A DNA stretch of 54,639 nt, taken from contig DKTP01000090.1 in assembly GCA_002473085.1 (NCBI GenBank), positions 6,040 through 60,678 on the forward strand. Direction: 5' to 3'. This document shows positions 43,801 through 52,163 of this stretch, one piece after another. The position numbers and the translations under genes are program-made. The notes under the pieces were generated by a model. It searched no databases, was not told the origin of the DNA, and was given only the letters and a program-made list of their open reading frames with translations. Origin of the DNA: Anaerolineales bacterium UBA7227. GTDB lineage: Bacteria; Chloroflexota; Anaerolineae; Anaerolineales; Villigracilaceae. Position 1 is the first letter of the stretch, and every line of letters starts with the position of its first letter.

Positions 43801-46800
43801 AGAGGGCGCTGTCGGCCACTCGGACGTTCAGCCCGAGCAGCTCGCCCGAATTGGGAAAACCGCGCGCCGCGTTGACGGTCAACTGGTCTTTTTCCCGCAT
43901 CCAGAGCGTGGCGGTGTCGTACGGCAGGACCGCGGCCAGCTGGTCGAGCAGGGACGCGATCAGTTCGCGGCTTTGCAGGCTGGAGGTGATCGTCGCGGCC
44001 ACGTTGGTGAGCGCCTGCAATTGGCCGGCGCGCTCCTGCATGGCTTGCATCAGGCGGACGTTCTCAAGCGAAAGGGCCACCTGCTGGGCCAGCGAGCCGA
44101 GCAGGACTTCGTCGTCTTCTTTGAACGCCGCGACGGTATTGAAATTGTCCAGCGCAAGCGTCCCGAGTACCTGTCCGCCGGCCATGATGGGGATGACCAG
44201 GCTGGAGACGGGCAGGCGTCCGCCGGTCGCCTGGCGGTAACGCAGGAGGTTTTCGGGATTCAAGGGGTAATCGCGCGACAGGTTCAGTTCGTCCACGCGG
44301 AGGGGCCTCCCGCTGGCAAAACTGACGCCCGGCAGGGCCTCGCCGGCCGCGAAGGAGATCTGCGCCATGACGTCGTTGTCGGCGTAGCCCATGACGACGC
44401 GCGGCGTCAGGCGGAGCGTCTGCGGGTCCCATAGCAGGACCGAGCCGGCGTGCGCGGTCGAAAGGACGCGCCCGGCGCTTTCGAGCAGGGCGCGCACGAT
44501 GTTGTGCGGGTCCATGCCGCTTAACTGGCGGCTGAAGTCGAGCAGCAGGTTCACTTCCTGCAGGCGGCGGCGCGTCTCGCCCAACAAGGAGATGTTTTGC
44601 AAAACCACGCCGGTCTGGCGGGCGATCTGGTCGTAGACCTGGCGGTCTTCGTCGGTGAGGCCCGCCAGCGGTTCAGGCGAGACGGCCAGCACGCCCGCTA
44701 CCACGCGCTGTCCGATCCGCACCGGCAGGCAGACTACGCTGCGGGCGCGCAATCCCGAAAGGAGGGCGGCGTCGCGCCACTCCTCGTTTTCGTCCAGGTT
44801 GGGAATGACGATGGGTTCGCCCGTCTGCATGACGACGCGCAGCGGGTTGCGCTGACCGAAGAGCGCTTCGGGGTTGGCGGACTTCGGCGCGCTGCCCAGC
44901 GTCTGCGTGAGACGCGGCCCCTCGGAAGACTCCTCGGCGATCAGCGCCACCGACATGCCCAGCCGCGTGATCAGTTCGCGTCCCAGCGCCAGCAGGACCG
45001 AGGCCGCGTCGAATTGACCGCTGACCGATTCGGTGATGGCCAGTCCCGCGCGGATGCGCTGGACGCGGCGGTCGAGGTCGTGGATGGAAACGGTTTGGTC
45101 GAGGTCCTTGCGGAGCAGAATGGGCAGGTCGTTTTGGGTGACCGTCAGGAGACGCTGCTGTCGCTGCAGGCCGGCCGTCAACGACTCGATGCGGCTTTTC
45201 ATCTCTTGTATTCGGAGGTGATTGAAGATGAAAAGTTCGGCCTGCGCCGCGAAAATCTCCAGCGCGTCCAACGTAGCCCGGTCGGGACGGAGGTTGTCGC
45301 GCGGCGCGTCGAGGCTTAAAAGTCCGAGCGGCGCGCCCTGCGGGTCTTCCAGCAGGAAGAGGAGCAGGTCTTCCGGGTCCCAGGCGTCGGGGACTTGGGG
45401 ACGCTGGGCGGAATGGAGCGAGACGACGATGTGCACATCCGCGGGGATGATGGGGGTGTGTTCGACGGGAATGAAATAGGCGCGGCCGATCTTGAACTCG
45501 GGGCGGAGCAGGCGCCGGAGGCCTGGCAGAGGTTGTTTGTGCGCGAACAATTCCTCCAGCGTGCTGGCGGGCATGCCCACGCCGGCCATGCGCTGGAACG
45601 ATTCGCTCTCCGGCTCGTAGACGCTGAGCAGGGCGATCTGGAAGGGGGTGGCCTGCTGGATGCTGACCGCGATCGCCCGCAACGATTCTTCGAGCGGACG
45701 CTCGTAATGCGCCACCGAGGAGAATTCGGAGAGATGGATGAGAGCGTCGGCGCGGCTTTTCATTTTTTCCACGACCGAGGTCTGCTCCTGGAAGCGGCGG
45801 GCGTTTCCAAGCGCGGTAGCGGCTTGCAACGCCAGGATCTGGAGCAGGTCGAGGGCGGCGGCGTCGAAGAAATTCGGCTGGTGGGCGTGCAGGTTGACGA
45901 CGCCCAGCGTCTGTCCCTGATGGACGATGGGCGCGGCCAGCCCGGAGCGGATGTCGGTATGCGGGGGCGCGAACAGTTCGGCCTCGAAATCGGAGACGAA
46001 GAGCGCTTCGCCCGAGGCGAGCGCCTGCTGCGTCAGCGAGGTGAGCGGCTCCTCCACGTCGCAGCCCAGCCGGAAGGTCACGCGCGGGTCGGAGGTGGAG
46101 GCGGTTTCGGGGTCGAACAGCAGGATGGTGCCGCAGTCGGCGCCGGTGGTGCGCAGGCTTTGCTCGTGGATCGTTTCCAACAGGCGAGAGATGTCCATCG
46201 ATGAATTGAGTTCGCGGGCCACATGGGTGATGGAGGTCAATTGATCCACGCGGCGGCGGAGGCTCTCGTCCGTCTGATTGAGGAGGGCCGCGCCTTCCAC
46301 AGCCGCGGCCAGCAGTCCCGCCGCGGAAACGAGCGTCTGGAGATCGTCGGCGTGAAAGAAATCGGCGACGCGGCTCCCAAACTGAAGTTCGCCCAGTCCC
46401 TTATCGCGCGCCAGAAGCGGGACGACGATCACCGATTCGACGCGCAGCGCTTCGATGATGACGCGGTATACCGACTTGACGCGCTCGTCCAGGCTCACCC
46501 GCCCAGACAGGAAGGGACGGAGCGTGCCTGAAACGACGTTGGTCCGCAGGGATTGTTCGTCCAGTTCGATACGCGCCAGCGCGCGGGCCACATTTTCCGA
46601 TACGCCCCAGGCCGAGGGGAGATGGGCGCGCAGGTGATGGGTCTGTTCGTCCAGCAGATAGATGGCGGCCGAGTCGGCGCGCAACAGCTGCGCCAGTTCC
46701 TGCACGGAGAAGCGCAGGATCTCGTCCAGCGAGGCGGAGGAGGCCGCCAGGCTGGCGATTCGACGGAGCGCCTCGGAGCGCTGACCGTGCTGGCGCGCCT

Positions 46801-48226
46801 CCTGGACGAGCAGGATATTGTCAATGATGCCGGCCGCCTGGTTCGCCACCGTGTTCGCCAGGCGTAGTTCCTCGGCGGAAAACGCCGCCGCGCCCTTGCG
46901 GTGGTTTGCCAATTGCAGGTAGCCCACGAACCGTCCGCCGGAAATCAGCGGAAGCATGGCCGTGTCGCGCAGGCTGGCGAGACGGGCGATCTCCTGCAAG
47001 CCCAATTCCTGGAGCGCCGGGTCGTTCGACGCGTCCATGCTGAGGAGGGGCTGGGTTTGCTCCAGAATCCGAAACCCCGCGCTGTCGCGGCGGATCACCG
47101 AGCGGTAGACGGCCACCACGTTTTCGGGCAGCCCGCGAAACGGCGCCTGCGCTTCGAGCAACAGGTCGGTCTCGCGGAAGAGCAGGAAGCCCGCCACATC
47201 CACGTCGAAGAGCGAAGCGACGGTCTCCACCAGCCTGGCGAACATCTCGCCCATTTCATGGCTGGAAGCCGCCTGGGATAACCGGGCAAGGCCTCTCAGC
47301 TCCGTCATCCGTTCCTGTTCGGTCTCGAATCGGAGCGCGTTTCGGATGGCGTACGCGGCCTGCCCGCCGATCAACTGCAAAATTTCCGCGTCCTGGCGCG
47401 TCAACGCGTTGGCCGAAGTCTGGCCCGCCTCCAGGACGCCGACCAGCTCTCCCGCCGCGAGCAGCGGGACGCCGATGTAGGATTTGAAGAGCCCGGCCGA
47501 TTCGCTCGCGTCAGGCGGACGGCCGTCCGGCAGGAAGACCAGCCCGCGCGAGGCGCGCGTGAATTCTGAATACGCGCCGAACTGGGGACGCATGGACTGG
47601 ACGACCCGCGCGGCGCCTCCGCTTTCGTCATAGTGATACGCGGCCGGGACGGAGGCCGGCCGCTCGACGCTGATCTCGACCGCGTCCGCGGAGACCAGCC
47701 TGCGCGCGCCCTGGAAGACGGCGCGCAGGGTCGGCTCCAGAGACAGGTCCGCGGAGACGGACTGCCCGAACTCGGCAATCATCTTCAGCGCCGAGCTGGA
47801 AAAGGCGCCGCCAGCCTCCATGCCGCGGAAGGTGAGCAGCATGAAAGGCGCGAGGCCCGGCGCGCGGTAAGAGACGGCGTCCACCAGCCGCCCGTTCACC
47901 GAGAAACGTTTCTGTCCCTCTGCGGCGCACAGTTCGAGGAATTCCTCCGCCGGGCGGACGCTGCGCGCCAGCCGCTCGAGGTCGGGGGAATCGTGTTCCT
48001 GCAAGCCGAACCATTCGCGCGCCAGGCGGCTGATATATTCCACGCGGCCGCCGGACTGGACGTAGAGAACCGCCTCGTTGGGATGGGTTTCAAAAGAGGC
48101 GGAAGAGGTCGAAGACTCTGAAATTTGCTGGGGGCGCGGCAACAGACGCAAAAAGACCCATACCAGAATGACGATGATCAAACTGGCAAAGATCAGATTC
48201 AGCCCGAAGCCTGCCTCGCCGAACAT
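40820..48226 (-). CDS. Giant hybrid-free histidine kinase with 11 GAF domains
   Basis: 2468 residues. One membrane helix at about 9-31, then a PAS-like domain (about 48-135), eleven consecutive GAF domains of about 165 residues each (about 140 to 2090), a second PAS domain (about 2105-2225), HisKA with phospho-acceptor His2238 in VSHELRTPMTSIRG, and HATPase with DNLVDNAYHYTP, DTGVGI and GTGLGLPIVKQL. The kinase core is intact. No extracytoplasmic domain, so inputs are cytoplasmic: small ligands, redox or partner proteins on the GAF array. The GAFs differ strongly from each other, unlike the near-copies in the other cluster. It is followed by a receiver gene overlapping by eight bases. GGGAGGG precedes the start. 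Confidence 0.92.
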   Translation of the reverse strand: MFGEAGFGLNLIFASLIIVILVWVFLRLLPRPQQISESSTSSASFETHPNEAVLYVQSGGRVEYISRLAREWFGLQEHDSPDLERLARSVRPAEEFLELCAAEGQKRFSVNGRLVDAVSYRAPGLAPFMLLTFRGMEAGGAFSSSALKMIAEFGQSVSADLSLEPTLRAVFQGARRLVSADAVEISVERPASVPAAYHYDESGGAARVVQSMRPQFGAYSEFTRASRGLVFLPDGRPPDASESAGLFKSYIGVPLLAAGELVGVLEAGQTSANALTRQDAEILQLIGGQAAYAIRNALRFETEQERMTELRGLARLSQAASSHEMGEMFARLVETVASLFDVDVAGFLLFRETDLLLEAQAPFRGLPENVVAVYRSVIRRDSAGFRILEQTQPLLSMDASNDPALQELGLQEIARLASLRDTAMLPLISGGRFVGYLQLANHRKGAAAFSAEELRLANTVANQAAGIIDNILLVQEARQHGQRSEALRRIASLAASSASLDEILRFSVQELAQLLRADSAAIYLLDEQTHHLRAHLPSAWGVSENVARALARIELDEQSLRTNVVSGTLRPFLSGRVSLDERVKSVYRVIIEALRVESVIVVPLLARDKGLGELQFGSRVADFFHADDLQTLVSAAGLLAAAVEGAALLNQTDESLRRRVDQLTSITHVARELNSSMDISRLLETIHEQSLRTTGADCGTILLFDPETASTSDPRVTFRLGCDVEEPLTSLTQQALASGEALFVSDFEAELFAPPHTDIRSGLAAPIVHQGQTLGVVNLHAHQPNFFDAAALDLLQILALQAATALGNARRFQEQTSVVEKMKSRADALIHLSEFSSVAHYERPLEESLRAIAVSIQQATPFQIALLSVYEPESESFQRMAGVGMPASTLEELFAHKQPLPGLRRLLRPEFKIGRAYFIPVEHTPIIPADVHIVVSLHSAQRPQVPDAWDPEDLLLFLLEDPQGAPLGLLSLDAPRDNLRPDRATLDALEIFAAQAELFIFNHLRIQEMKSRIESLTAGLQRQQRLLTVTQNDLPILLRKDLDQTVSIHDLDRRVQRIRAGLAITESVSGQFDAASVLLALGRELITRLGMSVALIAEESSEGPRLTQTLGSAPKSANPEALFGQRNPLRVVMQTGEPIVIPNLDENEEWRDAALLSGLRARSVVCLPVRIGQRVVAGVLAVSPEPLAGLTDEDRQVYDQIARQTGVVLQNISLLGETRRRLQEVNLLLDFSRQLSGMDPHNIVRALLESAGRVLSTAHAGSVLLWDPQTLRLTPRVVMGYADNDVMAQISFAAGEALPGVSFASGRPLRVDELNLSRDYPLNPENLLRYRQATGGRLPVSSLVIPIMAGGQVLGTLALDNFNTVAAFKEDDEVLLGSLAQQVALSLENVRLMQAMQERAGQLQALTNVAATITSSLQSRELIASLLDQLAAVLPYDTATLWMREKDQLTVNAARGFPNSGELLGLNVRVADSALFKDMIRAGRPIAVGDSREDPRFPAVEAPRLSWMGVPLIAKGQVIGLIALEKTQANFYSSEHIQIVTTFAGQAAVALENARLFEDSLNRAVELDERSQRLAALNRFSSGLSGLLDADQILELSAQELLNAFGALRVSVVGFERDKATLKSVLPRARRALSRPLPDAPLFQRLRESRGVYLTENVSSEQDTQPLLEFLGPDTRSLMILPLGAAEVRALIVLHGGETARFGLTEIELARTIGNQASIALENARLYQSTVQTAERFVVLNQASSEINSSLDPEEIYLFIHKAVQRLMPTEAFVIALLDKEAQDIEGVYLMDGDQRSPNMRLSLGQGLSGRVIESGEPLLIHTTQQMNEMGGITISKTASPQSIIAVPMKIGGETIGMLSTQSYQPNIYTQEDVQLLSTLANQAIVAIQNGRLFAETQRLAEELEQRVVERTAQLQHEQQNTETLLRILTEVSSSLDLDRALNRTLALLNDAIGAEQGTIMLLQSDDNMLHYRAGYGYLSRQAVDESRAVTLRVGEGLAGWVAENRQAILIEDLHQDPRWVRSATGSREHRSCIVAPMMVGEDMIGVLLVFHRKVAHFNPELLNLVQAIGGQVAVSINNAHLYELIRDQAERLGSMLRKQQEEASRSQAILEAVADGVLVTGANNKVTFVNPSLERILNLFSDRILGQSLDTFGGLFGKAAGAWMQTIQGWSEDPASYQPGDTYAEQIELEDNRIVLVHLAPVMLQNDFLGTVSIFRDVTHEVEVDRLKSEFVATVSHELRTPMTSIRGYADILLMGAAGALNENQSHFLSIIKNNTERLNILVNDLLDISRIEAGRVTLAPQALDLREVAEDVLADVLRRSQEENKPLAISLEAPRELPRVHGDSERVRQILDNLVDNAYHYTPVDGQIQVRIHANSGEEVQVDVSDTGVGIAPEDQERVFERFYRGEHPLVLATPGTGLGLPIVKQLVEMHRGRIWMTSKGIPGEGSTFSFTIPRHQKSVGRGKNG

Positions 48227-48244
48227 GACGCTTGTCCCTCCCGC

Positions 48245-49138
48245 TTATTTGGCGGCATCCAGGCGGCGCGCTTCGGCCGCCAATTCGGTGATCTCGCGAA
48301 TATCGGAGAAGGATTGCAGGACCGGCGAGACCATCCCCACCGCCAGCGTCATAAACGGCGACTGGACGGTTCCTCCCTCCGGCTTCGGCGCCTGGGTAAA
48401 CCCCTGCTGGCGGTCCATGAAGTTGTAGTGCGTCTGCACTTCCTCAGCAAAGCGGGCCTTCACGCGGTCGCGGATGGCCGCCGCCGATTCGTATTTCGTG
48501 ATGATGATGAAGTTGTCGCCGCCCGCGTGGCCGATGAAATCGGCGGAGGAGCCAAGCTCGTCCACCACCTCGCTGAGCAGCATGGCGGTGAAACGCAGCA
48601 CGTCGTCGCCCGCCACAAAACCGTACACGTCGCGGAACGGGTCGAAGTGATTGATCCGCAGGTCGAGCAGCGCCCAATTGTCCTGGCGGATGATGCGCCG
48701 CAGCTGCTCCTCGATCAGCCGTCCGGCCGGGAGTCCGGAGCGCGGGTCGGTGAGGCTCTCGCGTTCGGAGCGTCGAATGGCGCCCTGCACGCGCAGTTTC
48801 AATTCCTCGATATCGAAGGGCTTGGTGATGTAGTCGTCCGCGCCCAGTTCCAGCCCTTGCAGTTTGTCGCTGCGCTCGTCCTTCTGGGTCAGGAAGATGA
48901 CCGGGATGTGGCTGGTGCGCGTGTTCGTCCGCAGCGTGCGACAGACCTCGTACCCGTCAATATCGGGCAGCATGATGTCCAGCACGATCAAATGCGGCAG
49001 GGCGGTGCGCGTCTTTTCCAGCGCCAGTCCGCCGCGCGGGGCGATATCCACCTCATAGTCCATGCCGCCGAAATAGATCTTCAGCATGTTGGCGATATCG
49101 GCGTCGTCTTCGACGACCAAGAGTCGAGGTTTTCCCAT
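48245..49138 (-). CDS. Response regulator with degenerate GGDEF domain
   Basis: 297 residues. Receiver domain (1-120) with EDD, Asp54 in IVLDIMLPDIDG and Lys106 in ITKPFD is intact. The second half (about 125-290) has a GGDEF fold (DPRSGLPAGRLIEEQL, DVYGFVAGDDVLRFTA), but the active-site loop reads GHAGGDNF (203-210), so the catalytic glutamate is Asn and the phenylalanine is kept. c-di-GMP synthesis is doubtful; a role as a nucleotide sensor or scaffold is more likely. Located between the reductase and the kinase, 18 bases before the latter. Confidence 0.88.
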   Translation of the reverse strand: MGKPRLLVVEDDADIANMLKIYFGGMDYEVDIAPRGGLALEKTRTALPHLIVLDIMLPDIDGYEVCRTLRTNTRTSHIPVIFLTQKDERSDKLQGLELGADDYITKPFDIEELKLRVQGAIRRSERESLTDPRSGLPAGRLIEEQLRRIIRQDNWALLDLRINHFDPFRDVYGFVAGDDVLRFTAMLLSEVVDELGSSADFIGHAGGDNFIIITKYESAAAIRDRVKARFAEEVQTHYNFMDRQQGFTQAPKPEGGTVQSPFMTLAVGMVSPVLQSFSDIREITELAAEARRLDAAK

Positions 49139-49153
49139 ACGAGCCTCCCGGAA

Positions 49154-50239
49154 TTAGTTGCGCCCCGCCCGTCTGGCGTTGCGGCGCACGGCTTCGATTT
49201 GTTCCAGAGTCACTTCTTTTTCAAACGAACGGAATCCGCTCAGGCGGAACCCGTGCTTTTTTGCGATGGCAGAGATCTCGTCCACGCGTTGGCGCGTGAT
49301 CTGCTTGCCCAAAGTATAATCCTCGAAGCGGCCTTCCAGCGCCAGCGCCATCGTCTCGGCCATGCAGGCGTAGGCCTTGCCGGGCGGAAAACCGAAGTTA
49401 AAATGGAAATCAACGGGGCCTGGAACGTCCACCATTCCGCCGTCAATCACAAATATATCATCTCTTGCCGCCGCGACCATTGCAGAAACGTCGCGAGGGC
49501 GCGCCACGTCGCAGACCACGCTGCCGGGACGCAGGTGCTCCGGCTGGATGACCGCGTGGACCGCGCTCGTCACCGTCAGAATCAAGTCGGACTCGGCCAG
49601 CGGACTCATGTCTGTGGCGACGGCGATCTCGGCTCTCCCCCCGACCTGGAGGCGGGCGCGCAGTTCTTCGAGCGCGTCCACCCTTCGGCCGATCAACGTC
49701 AGATGAGCCGTCTGCTCCGAGAGCAGTTCCGCGCAGACCTGCCCGATGGCCCCCGTCGCGCCGACCACGGCCACGCTCGCGCCGCCGACGGAAATGCCCA
49801 TCAACTCCGCGGCGCGCTGGATGGACTCGACCGCGATGGCGATGGTGTAGGAATCGCCCGTCGTCACGGGGACCGCCAGACGGTCCGCGATGGAAACGCC
49901 GGCGTCGCCCACGACGGAGGTGAAGGCGCCCAGTCCCAAAATCTGCGCGCCGAGTTTCTCGGCCATGCGTCCCGTCTGCACGATCTTGTCGTAGACGCGC
50001 GCTTCGGGCAGTTCCAGCATCTGGCGCGGCGTGAAGGGACAGGCGATGAACCAGCCTTTGACTTGCCGGCCGGTGGCAGCCGAAGCGATGCCTTCGATTT
50101 CGGAGAGGTAGACCGGGGGGAAATATTGGGAGAAAAATTCGATCTGGCGCTCGGTCAGGATGCGCCCGAGGAAGGGATACTTCCGCTGCACGTCCCGCTT
50201 GACGCTGATGGGATGGATGATGAAGGCGAAGGAGTCCAT
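49154..50239 (-). CDS. Acyl-ACP reductase-like (AAR-type) NAD(P)-dependent enzyme
   Basis: 361 residues. Similar in pattern to cyanobacterial long-chain acyl-ACP reductases that make fatty aldehydes: GLGAFTSVVGDAG near 102, VTTGDSYTIAIAVESI near 125, nucleotide-binding VVGATGAIGQVCAELL near 158, VCDVARPRDVS near 242, and the thioester-forming cysteine position at Cys292 (AYACMAETMALALEG). The older alternative, a shikimate/quinate dehydrogenase-like Rossmann protein, fits less well because the flanking motifs match AAR. It would reduce an acyl-ACP or acyl-CoA. Neighbouring hydrolases and a beta-helix protein fit a lipid role. Confidence 0.72.
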   Translation of the reverse strand: MDSFAFIIHPISVKRDVQRKYPFLGRILTERQIEFFSQYFPPVYLSEIEGIASAATGRQVKGWFIACPFTPRQMLELPEARVYDKIVQTGRMAEKLGAQILGLGAFTSVVGDAGVSIADRLAVPVTTGDSYTIAIAVESIQRAAELMGISVGGASVAVVGATGAIGQVCAELLSEQTAHLTLIGRRVDALEELRARLQVGGRAEIAVATDMSPLAESDLILTVTSAVHAVIQPEHLRPGSVVCDVARPRDVSAMVAAARDDIFVIDGGMVDVPGPVDFHFNFGFPPGKAYACMAETMALALEGRFEDYTLGKQITRQRVDEISAIAKKHGFRLSGFRSFEKEVTLEQIEAVRRNARRAGRN

Positions 50240-50243
50240 GGGC

Positions 50244-51530
50244 TTACCAGGATTCCACCTCCGCGTCGCGGTCTTCGTCGCCGCGCGGGTAGAGACGGCG
50301 GTGCAGGTCCGCGTTCTTCAGTTTGTGATGGTCGCTGTCTTCGTAGCGGATGTCGCGGTCAACGACGCGTCGCTCTTTGGAGGCGAACAGCACCACGTCC
50401 GATTCGATGGTGCGCGCCGGGAAGACGATCAGTCCCGAGCCGAGGCGGCAGTTGTGTCCCACGCAACCGCCCATCACCGGGCGGTTGGAGAAACTCAATT
50501 CATTGCGTCCATCGCGCGCCAGGATGGGCGCGGGGATCAGGTTGTAGTCGGTGAAGGTGCTGCCCGCGCCGATGAAGGTGTTGCGTCCCACCACACACAT
50601 TTGCAGGCAGGTGTTCTGCGCGATCATGGAGTTTTCCATGACGGTCGTCATGAACAGCGAGGCCCGGAAGGGCAGGAAGGTCCCGTCGCCGACGACGGAG
50701 AGCATCAACTGAACGTCCTGCGAAACGTTGACGTTGTTGCCGATGGTGCAATTCTCGATGACGGCGCCCGCGTTGATGGTGACGTTATCGCCGATGGTGG
50801 TGGGGCCGTGGATGATGGCGTGCGGGTCGATCACGCAATTCTTTCCGACCTTGACGAGTTCCGAACACTCCAGCACCTGACGGCCTTCGTAGAGCGCCTT
50901 GCCGAGAATTTTGAGTTTGAAGGCCAGGTCGTCGTTGAGACGGTCTTCAAAGCGCAGGCCGCGCCCAAAGAGGCCGAAGACGATATCGGCGATGTAGACA
51001 TGCACCCAGGAGTCGATGGCGATGAGCGAGCGGCGCGGCACCTGGTAGGTGAGGTCGCCGCTCTGGTCGGCCATGTAGGTGGGGACGTGGTAATAGCCGA
51101 CTTCCTTGGCGCCCAGATTAATGACGAGCGGCTCCACATCCGCGACGGGGCCGTGCGGGTAGTACCACAGGTCGGCGAGGTAAAGTCCGCCCGCGAGGGT
51201 GTACGAAGTGGAGAGCGGCAGGGCGTGTTCGCGGAAGGCGGGATCTTCGGCGGCGAAGGCGGCGCGGCAGGCGCGTCCGCGTTTGCGGGCGGCGGCGATG
51301 AAAGCCTTGATGTACTCCTGGTCGAAGAACAGGTTGTTGCGATGGACGATCATGGGTTCGCGCGAACGCGGCAAAGGTTCGCGCGGCGCCAGTTCCATTT
51401 CATTCGTGACGTAGGGGGCCAGCACATTCCTCTGCCACAGCCAGAGCGGCGCGTTCTGGATGCGCAGGTCGCGCGCCGGTTCGTTGAACGGCGGGATGCG
51501 TTTGAGGGCGGGGAGGATGACTTTCAACAT
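50244..51530 (-). CDS. Left-handed beta-helix (hexapeptide) protein
   Basis: 428 residues. The central and C-terminal part (about 225-380) has hexapeptide repeats with I/V at every sixth position (VGKNCVIDPHAIIHGPTTIG, DNVTINAGAVIENCTIGNN and so on), as in acyltransferases and nucleotidyltransferases of the LbH fold. The N-terminal 200 residues (LRIQNAPLWLWQRNVLAPYV, EYIKAFIAAARKRGRA) have no fold I recognise. It may be an acyl- or nucleotidyltransferase, or a non-enzymatic scaffold. It is four bases upstream of the reductase gene. Confidence 0.72.
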   Translation of the reverse strand: MLKVILPALKRIPPFNEPARDLRIQNAPLWLWQRNVLAPYVTNEMELAPREPLPRSREPMIVHRNNLFFDQEYIKAFIAAARKRGRACRAAFAAEDPAFREHALPLSTSYTLAGGLYLADLWYYPHGPVADVEPLVINLGAKEVGYYHVPTYMADQSGDLTYQVPRRSLIAIDSWVHVYIADIVFGLFGRGLRFEDRLNDDLAFKLKILGKALYEGRQVLECSELVKVGKNCVIDPHAIIHGPTTIGDNVTINAGAVIENCTIGNNVNVSQDVQLMLSVVGDGTFLPFRASLFMTTVMENSMIAQNTCLQMCVVGRNTFIGAGSTFTDYNLIPAPILARDGRNELSFSNRPVMGGCVGHNCRLGSGLIVFPARTIESDVVLFASKERRVVDRDIRYEDSDHHKLKNADLHRRLYPRGDEDRDAEVESW

Positions 51531-51536
51531 GGCAAC

Positions 51537-52163
51537 TTAAGCGAGCGGCGTCCGGTTGATCTCGATGATGCAGGCGGGATCGCCTTTGGCGACGCAGAGG
51601 GTTTCTTCTACGTCGAATATCTTACCACTGCTCACCCAGTAGAGCGCTTCCTGCAATAATCCCACCGCGAGATGGCAGGCGGGCGCGCCGGTCTGACGTT
51701 CCCAGCACAAGGGGCAGCGCTCGATGACCCAGAGCAGTTTGCCGTCGCGCTCCTCGATGCGGACGCGCTGGTCGGTATCGCGGTTGAAGAGGCCGGCCAG
51801 GGCCTGTCCGCCGGAGCGGATCTTGAGGCCGAGCGGGAGGAGGCGGAAGGCGTTCTCGGTCACGCCGAGTTGGGGGCCGAATTCGCGCAGTCCGTATTTG
51901 AAGGCGGCGCGCCCGGCGCGCAGCGCCAGTCCGCGCCCGGCGCGGGGTCCGTAGGCGCTTTCGAGCTGGGACATCAATCCGCTGATGTCTCGGAAGGGGA
52001 ATTCGAGTTTGGAATCGTCCGGGGGAGGCTGAGCGATCAGGTCGGCGCGCCCCGCGAGGTTAAGAATGGCGCGCAGGCCGTTCTGTCCGAGCGCTTCTTC
52101 CATTGAATCCAGGATGATCCGCCCCATGCGGTTTGGGTAGTGGAACGCGTCGGCCTGATTCAT
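51537..52163 (-). CDS. V4R (4-vinyl reductase-type) small-molecule-binding protein
   Basis: 208 residues from the ATG at 52163. The C-terminal half is a V4R domain: FRLLPLGLKIRSGGQALAGL, a CPLCWERQTGAPACHLAVG cluster of cysteines (which may bind metal) and VEETLCVAKGDPACIIEI. V4R domains bind hydrocarbons or hydrophobic ligands and often sense them. A long frame extending to 53324 crosses the hydrolase and GTPase genes and is spurious. The start overlaps the stop of the hydrolase gene by four bases. Confidence 0.82.
   Translation of the reverse strand: MNQADAFHYPNRMGRIILDSMEEALGQNGLRAILNLAGRADLIAQPPPDDSKLEFPFRDISGLMSQLESAYGPRAGRGLALRAGRAAFKYGLREFGPQLGVTENAFRLLPLGLKIRSGGQALAGLFNRDTDQRVRIEERDGKLLWVIERCPLCWERQTGAPACHLAVGLLQEALYWVSSGKIFDVEETLCVAKGDPACIIEINRTPLA

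Noticed and set aside
49154..50239. Shikimate dehydrogenase (aroE)
   Set aside because: The length and the flanking motifs around Cys292 and TTGDSYT do not fit AroE, and its catalytic Lys-Asp pair is not evident.
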